The translations under genes were made by a program, and so were the position numbers. 64,000 nt of DNA from an uncultured Phycisphaeraceae bacterium (GTDB taxonomy: Bacteria > Planctomycetota > Phycisphaerae > Phycisphaerales > UBA1924). The DNA lies in contig CALCCF010000103.1 of assembly GCA_937899905.1 (NCBI GenBank), forward strand, positions 1-64,000. The letters run 5' to 3'. Positions 29,527 through 38,808 of this stretch are shown piece by piece (the stretch's first letter is position 1; every line of letters begins with the position of its first letter). The notes under the pieces are model-generated. The model ran no database searches and was not told the DNA's origin. It saw only the letters and a program-made list of their open reading frames with translations.

Positions 29527-30168
29527 GTGACGCCGCGTGAGCCGATTCGGGGCGAGGACGTCACGGTCCTTCTTGCCGCTTCGGCATCGGGGGGAGTCGA
29601 GGCCCGGGATCGACTGGCGGGCATCCTGCATGCGGAACTGCACGCGATGGCTCGGGCACGCATGCGCGGCGAGCGGCCCGATCACACGCTTGGCGCCACG
29701 GCCCTGGTCAACGAGACCTTCCTCCGGCTATTCCAGACCGCCGACCATGCGGAAACGCACGCCGATCTAAGTTGGCGTGACCGCCACGCATTCTTTGCAG
29801 CCGCCGCGACCGCGATGCGTCGGGTCTTAATCGATCACGCTCGCGCTCGCGCGACGGTGAAGCGTGGCGGTGGCGAGCGCCCCCGAACGCTGGTAGTCGC
29901 GGCCGATGCCGTTGCGGCCGCCCAGTCGCTCGAACCCAGCGACTTCTTGGCCCTCGATGAGGCGATGGGCCGGTTGGTATCGGTTGACGATCGGGCCGCC
30001 GAGGTCACGCGCCTGAAGTTCTTTGCGGGCCTTGATAGCAACGAGATTGCCGAACTCTTGGGCGTGTCTTCGCGCACCGTAAAGCGCGACTGGGAGTTTG
30101 CTAAGGCATGGCTCGCCGCATTTCTCGCCGACGAGAAGGCGTCGGATGACCAGAGCGAACAGGCCTGA
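29527..30168 (+). CDS. ECF-subfamily RNA polymerase sigma factor (planctomycete/verrucomicrobial type)
   Basis: GATALVNETFLRLFQ, RRVLIDHARARATVKRGG, RLKFFAGLDSNEIAELLGVSSRTVKRDWEFAKAWL; GTG at 29527. Confidence 0.92.
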   Translation: MTPREPIRGEDVTVLLAASASGGVEARDRLAGILHAELHAMARARMRGERPDHTLGATALVNETFLRLFQTADHAETHADLSWRDRHAFFAAAATAMRRVLIDHARARATVKRGGGERPRTLVVAADAVAAAQSLEPSDFLALDEAMGRLVSVDDRAAEVTRLKFFAGLDSNEIAELLGVSSRTVKRDWEFAKAWLAAFLADEKASDDQSEQA

Positions 30169-30171
30169 CCG

Positions 30172-33100
30172 ATGTTGAGCCCAGGCCAATGGAGCGAAGC
30201 CAAGAGGCTGTTTTCCGAGTTGTCCGAGCTCGATCCCGAACTGCGTCTCCCGCATCTCGAAGCGTCGGGCGTCGACGCTGAGAGCCGCACGCAGGTCCTC
30301 AAGCTTCTCGAGGCCTTCGATGGTGGATCGGAGTTCCTTTCCGCGCCGACACGTCGGCGGTCGAATCATGAGCCGCGCTCGACCATCGCGGCGGGGCAGC
30401 ACATCGCCGGATACACGATCGTCCGGGAGATCGGGCGTGGCGGGATGGGCACCGTGTACGAGGCGGTCCAGGCGAGCCCAAAGCGGCGTGTCGCGCTCAA
30501 GGTGCTGCGGGCGGACATCGCCTCTCAGAGGACAATCGACCGCTTCGTCCGCGAGGGCGAGGTACTGGCGCGTCTGGAACACCCTGGCGTCGCACGCGTC
30601 TTCGAGACCGGGAGGGCCAAGGACGACGACGGCCGGGCCCGGCCCTTCATCGCCATGCAGTTCATCGAGCACGCGGCGCCCGTGACCGCGTTCGTGCAGG
30701 ATCACGGGCTCGCTGACCACGCCAAGCTCGAGCTGATGGTTGCGATCTGCCACGCGGTCCACTACGGCCACCAACGCGGCATCATCCATCGAGACATCAA
30801 GCCGAACAACCTCCTGGTTGGAACGGATGGCATCCCGCGCATTATCGACTTTGGCGTGGCTCGAACCGTGGACGCCGAGGATTCGATCGCCGCGAACGAC
30901 ACGATCGCGCACGAGATCCTTGGCACTCTCCGATACATGAGCCCCGAACAGTGCGCCGGCCGGGCGAACGAGGTGGACGTACGCACGGATGTGTACGCGC
31001 TCGGAGTGGTTCTCTATGAGGTGTTGCTCGGGCACCTGCCGTACGAATTCACCACCGATTCGCTCGTCGATATTCCCCGAGTCATTGTAGAGCACACGCC
31101 GCTCCCTCCAAGTCGCAAGCTCGACGCAGACCTGCAGGCCATCATCTACAAGGCACTCGAGAAGCGGCCGGATGACCGGTACCCGTCCGCCGAGGCGCTG
31201 GCGACCGACCTCCGGCGTTATCTCGCGGGCGAACCGATCGAAGCGAAGCGCGATCGAGCGTGGTACGTGCTGACGAAGACGCTCCGCCGATATCGCCGGA
31301 CCGTGTCGTTGGTCGCGACAGCGTTCGTGGTATTGTGTGGTGTGGCGGTCTGGCTCGGGCTGATGTACGTTCGTGCCGAGCGCGATGCTATGGAGCTGCG
31401 GCGCCTGGACTACTTGCAGACGATCGCTCTTGCCGAGCGCGAGCTGGAATCGTCCCGTACCGGTGAGCTACGACGTTTATTGGAGGGCTGCCCAGAGGAG
31501 ATGCGCGGCTGGGAGTGGGACTATCTCGATCGACGATCCGACGAGAGCATCGCGACGATCCGGACCAGGCCAAATGTGGCTGGAGCAACTTCGCCGGATG
31601 GGTGCCTCTTCGCAACCGGTACACGCAACGGTGTCGTGGAGATCTGGGACATCCAATCTCAGACGCTTGTAACGGACGTTGAAATCGACGCGAACTTCGT
31701 TGAGAGCCTGTCGTTCTCAGCCGATGGCATGAGGCTTGCCGTTGGAACGCGTGCTTCTGCCGATGACTACATCATCGACTTGGCGTCGATGGACGTCGCT
31801 GTTTCCATTAACGCAGACCAGGGCATCAAGACAGTCTGCTTCACTCCTCGTACGGACAAGCTTGTAACGGCGTCGGCTAACGGTGCGCTCGACATTCGCG
31901 ATCGAGTGACGGGTGAGATCGTCGATTCGCTCTCCACTCGCGGATCGTGGGCGACGGCTTTGGCCTCAAACGCCGACGGTTCACTCTTGCTGAGCGGGCA
32001 CGAAGATGGTTCGGTCCGACTGTGGGATCTTGCGACAGGCGAACTGGTGTTCGAGTCCAGAGAGTCGCACAGCGATCGGGTGTCGACGGTGGCGCTATCC
32101 AGTGACGGCCACTTGATCTTGTCAGGAAGCTGGGACAACACGATCAGGGCATGGACGACTGAGGGTCATCAGGCCGACTTGCGCATGTCCGCCGGCGACT
32201 TGGTGCGATCGATCTCGCTTACCGCAGATGGATCGACTCTGCTCGTCGTGACGCCGACTACCGTGGAAATCCGCGATGGCCGAAGCCGGGTCGTCGAGCG
32301 TCAACTTGTCGGCCAATCCAATGGCCTTGGCGGGGCCCTGCTTCCGAACACGTACGGCCAGAGCCAGATTCTCACGTGGTCGTCCGAGTCCGTTCAGCTC
32401 TGGAACGCCAGGTCGCGAACGGGGGCGTACGAGCTGCTCTCAGGTCAACAGCGCATCGATGCGGTCGCCGAGTCCTCATGCGGACGGTGGGTGGCCGCGG
32501 CCCAGCGCGGCGGCCGGATCCAGACATGGGATGGTGGTCGCACCGGGTCGACACTCGAGCTCGCGAGCGGTGCCAGCCGGGTGTATCGCTTGGCCTTCTC
32601 TCCCTCGGGCGAGCATCTCGCGGCCGTTTGCGACGACGGTTCTCTGCGAATCTGGCTCGTCGAGTCGGGTGATCTTGTCCATGACGCTCCGGACGCTGGA
32701 ATGCCGGTTCACGTCGCGTGGTCCTCTGCAGACGAAGTCGTCGTCGCGACCCACTACGACATCATCGTGGCCTGGCGGCTTGGCGTAGACGAGCCCATCT
32801 GGACACAACCCGCGGACCAGGGAGGGTTCGGTGCGATCGCGGTCTCTCCCGACTTCGCGTATGTGGCAACCGGAGGCCAAGACGGTTCGATCAAGATCTG
32901 GAACAACCGTGTTCGGGGGCTCCAGCAGGTCGGCGTGCTCGACGGGCACTCCACGCTGATTGGTGATCTGGCATGGTCGCCCGATGGCAGCATGCTCGCG
33001 TCCGGATCGAATGACGAGGAGATTGTGATCTGGGATGTGGCCTCCCGATCGCAGTTGCACCGGCTGCTTGGCCACGAGGGTCTGATCAAGTCTGTAGATT

Positions 33101-33321
33101 TTGATCCAACATCGACTCGCCTGATATCCGCGGGCTGGGAAGGGACGCTCCGTCTTTGGGACACTTCGAGCGGAGAACTCGTCCTTCGCTTGCAGGGCCA
33201 TCGCGGCATCGTTATGGGTGCCCAATTCTCGCAAGATGGCCGCCGTGTCATCAGCGGAGGTAGCGACGGGTCGGTGCGAGTGTGGGACGCCGGCCCCTTG
33301 CGCGGTCCCCGGATGCGCTAG
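30172..33321 (+). CDS. serine/threonine protein kinase with C-terminal WD40 repeats
   Basis: IGRGGMGTVYEA, VALKVLRAD, IIHRDIKPNNLLV, IIDFGVAR, then TM (VSLVATAFVVLCGVAVWLGLMYV) and many WD-like repeats (SGSWDNTIRAW, SGGSDGSVRVWD). Confidence 0.95.
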   Translation: MLSPGQWSEAKRLFSELSELDPELRLPHLEASGVDAESRTQVLKLLEAFDGGSEFLSAPTRRRSNHEPRSTIAAGQHIAGYTIVREIGRGGMGTVYEAVQASPKRRVALKVLRADIASQRTIDRFVREGEVLARLEHPGVARVFETGRAKDDDGRARPFIAMQFIEHAAPVTAFVQDHGLADHAKLELMVAICHAVHYGHQRGIIHRDIKPNNLLVGTDGIPRIIDFGVARTVDAEDSIAANDTIAHEILGTLRYMSPEQCAGRANEVDVRTDVYALGVVLYEVLLGHLPYEFTTDSLVDIPRVIVEHTPLPPSRKLDADLQAIIYKALEKRPDDRYPSAEALATDLRRYLAGEPIEAKRDRAWYVLTKTLRRYRRTVSLVATAFVVLCGVAVWLGLMYVRAERDAMELRRLDYLQTIALAERELESSRTGELRRLLEGCPEEMRGWEWDYLDRRSDESIATIRTRPNVAGATSPDGCLFATGTRNGVVEIWDIQSQTLVTDVEIDANFVESLSFSADGMRLAVGTRASADDYIIDLASMDVAVSINADQGIKTVCFTPRTDKLVTASANGALDIRDRVTGEIVDSLSTRGSWATALASNADGSLLLSGHEDGSVRLWDLATGELVFESRESHSDRVSTVALSSDGHLILSGSWDNTIRAWTTEGHQADLRMSAGDLVRSISLTADGSTLLVVTPTTVEIRDGRSRVVERQLVGQSNGLGGALLPNTYGQSQILTWSSESVQLWNARSRTGAYELLSGQQRIDAVAESSCGRWVAAAQRGGRIQTWDGGRTGSTLELASGASRVYRLAFSPSGEHLAAVCDDGSLRIWLVESGDLVHDAPDAGMPVHVAWSSADEVVVATHYDIIVAWRLGVDEPIWTQPADQGGFGAIAVSPDFAYVATGGQDGSIKIWNNRVRGLQQVGVLDGHSTLIGDLAWSPDGSMLASGSNDEEIVIWDVASRSQLHRLLGHEGLIKSVDFDPTSTRLISAGWEGTLRLWDTSSGELVLRLQGHRGIVMGAQFSQDGRRVISGGSDGSVRVWDAGPLRGPRMR

Positions 33322-33583
33322 CCCTGGTCTCCATGGATAGTCGTGCCGTGCACAGCTTTGGCGGCGATTGCCCAGCGGTGCAACGTGTAGATGAGAAGGG
33401 CGAACAAATCGAGAGGATCGAGTGCTGTAGTGAAGACACTCGGCCTAACCACCGATCGACGCGACGGAAGATGGGACACGTGCAGATTTCGAGATCGCTA
33501 ATCGCGCCTACTTACCCTCTTGCATCACACTTCCGCCAAATCCGAACGAACCACCTTGGAGCCGACAGGCTGGGGCGACCGGT

Positions 33584-35344
33584 CTATCCGCCGGATACGC
33601 CGCCGCCCTTGCGTGGGTCGGCCGCGCCGTCGAGGGCGCCGGTTTGTGGGTCGCGTCGGATGAGTTGGACGGCCCCGATGTCGGTCCGCTCCCGCAGCGC
33701 ATGCCCTCTCTTCGCAAGCCCAGCCTCGAGCCGAGTGCTTGGCCCGACGCCGTCCCAGGTTTCTATGAAGATGGCGTCCGGCAGCCATTGGTGGTGGATG
33801 CGCGGAGCGTCGACGGCTTCCGCCGCGGTGGCGGCGCCACGAAGCACGCGAAGCAAGGCCTGAGCCGTCGACGTGATGATGCGTGGCCCGCCCGACGCAC
33901 CCGCGACTGCCACGACCTCGCCATGGTCGTCGAGGATGATCGTCGGCGACATGCTCGAGAGCGGACGCTTGCCAGGCTCGGGTAGATTGTCGTCGGATTG
34001 AATGAGCCCGAATGCGTTGGCCTCACCAGCAATCGTCGTGAAGTCATCCATCTGATCGTTCAGGCAGAAGCCGAAGCCGCGTACGCCGACGAGCGAACCG
34101 AATGCGAGATTGATCGTCTCGGTGCACGCCACGGCGTTGCCTCGTGCATCGATCACGGAGATGTGGCTCGTGCCGCCGTCCTCCGGCAGCACTCGGATCA
34201 CGCCGTAAGCCGATGCATCGCGCACGGTGTTGGGCTCAATGGAACGAGCGACCCGCTCCAGTTCGGCGTCATCGAGCATCTGATCGACTGGGACGTCGGT
34301 AAACGCCGAATCGGCCATGTGCCGGGAGCGATCGGCGAAAGCGTGCTTCATGCTCTCGGCCAGCAAGTGTGCATCTGCAGCCTCAAGCCACCCCGTCACG
34401 GGGATGGTGAGGTCCAGCCGCTCGGCCAGCGACAAGATCTGCGCCACGGCAACACCACCGCTCGATGGTGGCGGCATGGACAGGACGCGATGCGACTCAA
34501 GCTCGTAGGAGACTGGCTCGACCACACGAATGGCATATCCCGCAAGATCCTGGTGAGTCAACACGCCGCCATCGGCGGTAACCGATGCCACGATCGCCTC
34601 GGCGATCTCGCCGCGGTAGAACGCGTCGGCACCATGTTCCGCGATCAGCCGGAGTGCTCGCGCCTGGCCCGGTAGCGTGATGCGTTCGCTAATCTCGATC
34701 GTTCCTTGCGCTGTCAGCCCACCCCAAACCAGCGGAAACCGTTCACGCCAGCGTGCATCGCGGCGAAAGCGGTCAGACAGCGATCGAGCGGTGCGCACGT
34801 GGTGGGCGTCGGCATCAAACCCACCCTCTGCCAACGCGATCGCGGGCTCGAGAACGGTCGCGCGATCCAGCGTGCCGTAGGTCTCCAGCGCATGCAGCAG
34901 GCCGGCGACCGTGCCAGGGACGGCAACCGCCATCCCACCCCGCTTTGACGCCTCCGGATCATCGAGTTCCGCATACGTCTGGGGGCCAACGCCAGCAGGG
35001 GACGTCTCACGATAATTGAGGGCAACGGTGGTGGTGCCGTGCCGCGGATCATCGTTGAGGTGGATGAGCATGAACCCGCCGCCACCAATACCGCACGCGT
35101 CGGAACGCACCACTGAGAGCGCGAAGCTGGTTGCGACAGCAGCGTCAACGGCGTTGCCGCCCTGCCGCAACATCTGAGCCCCCGCCTCGGCCGCAAGCGG
35201 ATGATCCGCCGCCACGAGCCCCGTGTGCGCTTGCGCTCGAGCCGTGGGCCCACCAGCGCGCATGGAAACGCATGCCGAAAGCATGAGCACGCCCAACATG
35301 CTGACGATCAAGCTCCAGCGGCCGGCCCTTTCAACCCTCATCAT
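33584..35344 (-). CDS. ggt: gamma-glutamyltransferase, predicted exported/lipoprotein
   Basis: GGNAVDAAVATSFALSVV, GIGGGGFMLIH, NYRETSP, GGTSHISVIDARGNAVACTETINLAFGS (autoprocessing Thr), lipobox-like LMLSACVS. Confidence 0.93.
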   Translation of the reverse strand: MMRVERAGRWSLIVSMLGVLMLSACVSMRAGGPTARAQAHTGLVAADHPLAAEAGAQMLRQGGNAVDAAVATSFALSVVRSDACGIGGGGFMLIHLNDDPRHGTTTVALNYRETSPAGVGPQTYAELDDPEASKRGGMAVAVPGTVAGLLHALETYGTLDRATVLEPAIALAEGGFDADAHHVRTARSLSDRFRRDARWRERFPLVWGGLTAQGTIEISERITLPGQARALRLIAEHGADAFYRGEIAEAIVASVTADGGVLTHQDLAGYAIRVVEPVSYELESHRVLSMPPPSSGGVAVAQILSLAERLDLTIPVTGWLEAADAHLLAESMKHAFADRSRHMADSAFTDVPVDQMLDDAELERVARSIEPNTVRDASAYGVIRVLPEDGGTSHISVIDARGNAVACTETINLAFGSLVGVRGFGFCLNDQMDDFTTIAGEANAFGLIQSDDNLPEPGKRPLSSMSPTIILDDHGEVVAVAGASGGPRIITSTAQALLRVLRGAATAAEAVDAPRIHHQWLPDAIFIETWDGVGPSTRLEAGLAKRGHALRERTDIGAVQLIRRDPQTGALDGAADPRKGGGVSGG

Positions 35345-36701
35345 GGCTCGTCTCTCCCAGGTCGTGAACATCACTCGGCAGTAGATCCAAGGCATGGCGG
35401 CGAGCGATCCAGTCCGTTGGTCGCTCGTTCGGCAGGGCCGCCTGCTCTCCGCCTCGCAGCGCAAAGCGCAGCACGCCGAAGACCGATCGCACAACACCAA
35501 GCACGACGCCGCGAACACGCGCGTGCCACGGCATGTAGGGCGTGTGGATCCATCGCACGAGACGATATCCGAACAGGTGCAAAAGCTCGCGACGCAGGAT
35601 GGCCGCGTACTCGGGCGCGACCACGATGGTGTGCGGCTCGTCTTTGCGGCGCCGAACGCCTGGGAACAGCATTGGCAGGATCGCGTGCATCGCTCGTCGC
35701 CGACGCAGCCACGCCGAGAGCGTGAGCCAGATCGACCCGACCCGTGCGATCACGAAGAACGCATCGTCGCCCACACGCGGCGAGGGCTGGCGGTTGGGTA
35801 GGAACAGGAGACCGTTCGCGCTGGCCTTGAGTTCTCTGCCGTCCTCGCTCGCGAGCACCGTGCGCTCTGCGGCGACCGGCATAAACGCCGCCGCCCCGAG
35901 CCGCATCTCGAACGGCATGGCCCCGATCTCCACGCGCTGGCGGACGTCGTAGAAGTGGTCCTGCCGGCCGGCGGCGGCTTGGGATACGACTTCGAGCGCT
36001 GACTCACCACTCAACGTTTGCGGCGAACGACCGCTCATACCCAGAGCGGCAAGCGCGAGCAGCATAATCGCCTCGTGGACATCGGCCGAGCGCGGATCGT
36101 CGTGCAGCCCGGCCTCGAAGATGCATGACACGCAACCCAGCGCATTGGTCGCGTAGTCGATGAGGAGGCCCTGCAACTCCTCTTCCAAACCCAGGATCTT
36201 CGGCAGTGGGAAGCGAGCCGCGAACCGGCGGGCCGGAAGCGAGTCCTCGAGCGCGATGAACGCCGGGCTCTCGCTCGAGACGGTGTGCAGATCGAGCACG
36301 AAGACGCCGCCGCTGGTGCAGTCTTTGATCGACTTGAGGTGCCCCGACAGCTCGTCACGCTCGTGCTGCTCGGCCGACCCGTTGTGCGCCGGTCCCGGCT
36401 CAAGAAGGAAGGCCCGATTCAGATCCTCGTCGATGTACCGCTCGCGCAGCCACGGGGTGGAGGCCTCCACGCCGAGCGCTCGCAGGTTGCCCCGAAGCGA
36501 GACCAGGCGACCGGCGTGCAGACCGACGTCACCATCCCCGATGCGTTTGTGAACCCGTTGGGCCGCCTCGATGCCAGCCGGCTCGTTCGCGTGCAGCCCA
36601 CCGATGACCACCAGCGTCGGCCCGGCCTTTCCGCCCGAGACATCGCCGATGAATCTCGAGACGGCGTCCGTCGCCGCGGGGCGATCATCCGCCTGGATCA
36701 C
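35331..36701 (-). CDS. AstE/AspA-like (succinylglutamate desuccinylase/aspartoacylase) family zinc hydrolase
   Basis: VVIGGLHANEPAG (HxxE), RYIDEDLNRAF, VLDLHTVSSES; GTG start at 36701 overlapping upstream TGA. Confidence 0.85.
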   Translation of the reverse strand: MIQADDRPAATDAVSRFIGDVSGGKAGPTLVVIGGLHANEPAGIEAAQRVHKRIGDGDVGLHAGRLVSLRGNLRALGVEASTPWLRERYIDEDLNRAFLLEPGPAHNGSAEQHERDELSGHLKSIKDCTSGGVFVLDLHTVSSESPAFIALEDSLPARRFAARFPLPKILGLEEELQGLLIDYATNALGCVSCIFEAGLHDDPRSADVHEAIMLLALAALGMSGRSPQTLSGESALEVVSQAAAGRQDHFYDVRQRVEIGAMPFEMRLGAAAFMPVAAERTVLASEDGRELKASANGLLFLPNRQPSPRVGDDAFFVIARVGSIWLTLSAWLRRRRAMHAILPMLFPGVRRRKDEPHTIVVAPEYAAILRRELLHLFGYRLVRWIHTPYMPWHARVRGVVLGVVRSVFGVLRFALRGGEQAALPNERPTDWIARRHALDLLPSDVHDLGETSHDEG

Positions 36702-38629
36702 GGGCCTTGCTCCTCGTGCAGCGCACACTCGAGCAGGCTGCGGGCGATCCTCGCGTAATCACGATCGGAGATGATGCCAACGAGCCGATCGCCCTCAACC
36801 ACGGGTAGGCACGCGACGTTATGCTCGCCCATCAGCCGGATCGCCTCGAGCGTCGGCGTATTAGGCGAGACGGTGATCGGATCGCGAACCATGATCTCGG
36901 ACACCGGCAGCGTTCGAACGTCCTGGCCGTCTGAGTCTCGCACGAGAGCGCGCAGCAGCTTCCGATAGGAGACCAGGCCGACAAGCTGGTGCTTCTCGTC
37001 TTCGACCGGGACGTGCCGCAATCGCCGCCAATCCATGATCGATGCGACGAGATCGATGCATTCTCCCTCGCCCACGGTGTACAGATCGGTCGTCATGCAC
37101 TGCGAGACGAGCACGAACTCGCCCACCGAGTCGGACCCATCATCGCTGCGCACATCGTCCCACTCGTGAACGGGCCGCCGCGAGTCCTGGTTCTCGAGCA
37201 TTGATTGCGTGATGGCTGCCAAGCCGCGTTGGCGGCGGCCAGCACGATCGAGGCCGGTACACGCGTTGAGCGTCCATCGGGCGCCAGTGCGACCGGCCGA
37301 GACACGATGCTCGATGATGGACAGCGCCCGGTCGGCGTCGGTCCCATCGACACCCGCACGCTCAAGACCGCAGCGCGCGACAGGCAGGAACTCTTCCAGA
37401 ATCAGTCGATCGATCGGATGCTCGGCGCCGTCGATCCAGGCCATACGCACCGTGAGCCCGTCGCGTGCGGCTCTGAGGAAGTTGCCGCGCGCCGTCCTGA
37501 AGTCGAGCCGCTTCGACACGTCGGACCACTCAAGCGGGCCCTCCAGCATCAGGCCGATCCAAAACGCGGCGTTGGCGACCTCGTCAGAGATCGTCGGACC
37601 CGAGGGAAGCACGCGGTTCTCGATGCGCAGGTGCGGCTTGCCATCGGTCACGCCGAAGCACGGACGCATCCAGCGATACACAGAAGAGTTGAACGACTGC
37701 CACGCCTTCAGCTTGGGTATCCGGCCCACGCGGAGCTCTTCCATCGGATCAACCGGCTCCTCGACCTGCGCGTACACGAGTTGGCGGAACCGGGCGACGT
37801 CGGCTCGCAAGATCTCCAGAACGGACGACTCGACCCAATCCTCGCCGAAGCGCACACGGCCGAGCAGATCGCGATGCCCAGCCCTCTCGCGTCTGGTATC
37901 CAAAGCTTGCTGGAACGTTGCGATCCTTGTCTCGCGCCATAGCCGCTTGCCGAAGAGCAACGGCGAGTTCACCGCGGCGGCCAGCACGGGCGCCGTGACG
38001 GCAAGTGCCACGTTGTACGTGCAGGCAAACTCCTCGGGAGTGGTCTGGAAGTGCACCTGGAAGCTGGTATTGACCGACTCGAGCATCACGCTCGGGTGGC
38101 GCACCACCAACTCGTCGGCGCCATCGATCGTCATCTCGTAGTCGTCGCCACGCATCTTGCGCAGGGCCGCGTCGAGCCCGCTGTACCGCGGGTTGGGCAT
38201 GATGTTCTCGGTCGACAGGTGCGTTAGGTCGACCGTGGGGCAGATGCCAGTCATGAGAGCGCGAGCATCCAACCGCCGGCATTCCGAGTCGACAACGCCG
38301 TACAGGTCCTGCAATTGGGCTTCGAGCTGCGCGAAGCTCGTGGGCCCCAACTCAATCGGATCACAGTTGAACTCGACGTTGAACCGCGCAATCTCGGGCA
38401 CGACACGAGGGTCGTCGATCTGCTGGAGCAATTGCTCGGCGATCGGTGCCGGCTGCGCGGCGCGATCGACGAGGAACAGCTCCTGCTCAACCCCGATGCG
38501 GCGGCGGTCGGTCTCGAACAGACCGTCGTCGAGCATCTTCTCCATCGCGTCGAGGTCGCGGAGCACACGCCGCATCGCCAGGCGGTCGGCCTCGTCCCCA
38601 TCGGCGGTCTTGACGCTCTGCACACCCAT
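36698..38629 (-). CDS. GCS2-family glutamate-cysteine ligase-like enzyme fused to C-terminal CBS-domain pair
   Basis: RRRIGVEQELFLVD..., FNVEFNCDPIELGPTSF, MLESVNTSFQVHFQ; C-terminus VSQCMTTDLYTVGEGECIDLVASIMDWRRLRHVPVED and VSEIMVRDPITVSPNTPTLEAIRLMGEHNVACLPVVEGDRLVGIISDRD. Confidence 0.88.
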   Translation of the reverse strand: MGVQSVKTADGDEADRLAMRRVLRDLDAMEKMLDDGLFETDRRRIGVEQELFLVDRAAQPAPIAEQLLQQIDDPRVVPEIARFNVEFNCDPIELGPTSFAQLEAQLQDLYGVVDSECRRLDARALMTGICPTVDLTHLSTENIMPNPRYSGLDAALRKMRGDDYEMTIDGADELVVRHPSVMLESVNTSFQVHFQTTPEEFACTYNVALAVTAPVLAAAVNSPLLFGKRLWRETRIATFQQALDTRRERAGHRDLLGRVRFGEDWVESSVLEILRADVARFRQLVYAQVEEPVDPMEELRVGRIPKLKAWQSFNSSVYRWMRPCFGVTDGKPHLRIENRVLPSGPTISDEVANAAFWIGLMLEGPLEWSDVSKRLDFRTARGNFLRAARDGLTVRMAWIDGAEHPIDRLILEEFLPVARCGLERAGVDGTDADRALSIIEHRVSAGRTGARWTLNACTGLDRAGRRQRGLAAITQSMLENQDSRRPVHEWDDVRSDDGSDSVGEFVLVSQCMTTDLYTVGEGECIDLVASIMDWRRLRHVPVEDEKHQLVGLVSYRKLLRALVRDSDGQDVRTLPVSEIMVRDPITVSPNTPTLEAIRLMGEHNVACLPVVEGDRLVGIISDRDYARIARSLLECALHEEQGP

Positions 38630-38808
38630 CGTGAGCCTGCCCCACAGCTATGGCCGCAACCTCCCGGCCTCGAACACGTTAGGCGGGTACGGGGTCAGCA
38701 ATTCGGTCTTGGCTCGATCAAGCGCCGACACGAGGGTGCCAGGATCATCCGCGTGTCGGCGATACGAGTGGTCAGGAGTCACCTTGGGTTCTCACCGGTT
38801 TCCGCCGA

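Noticed and set aside
29827-31095. 422-aa minus-strand ORF
   Set aside because: Antisense to ECF sigma factor and kinase genes that have clear conserved motifs.
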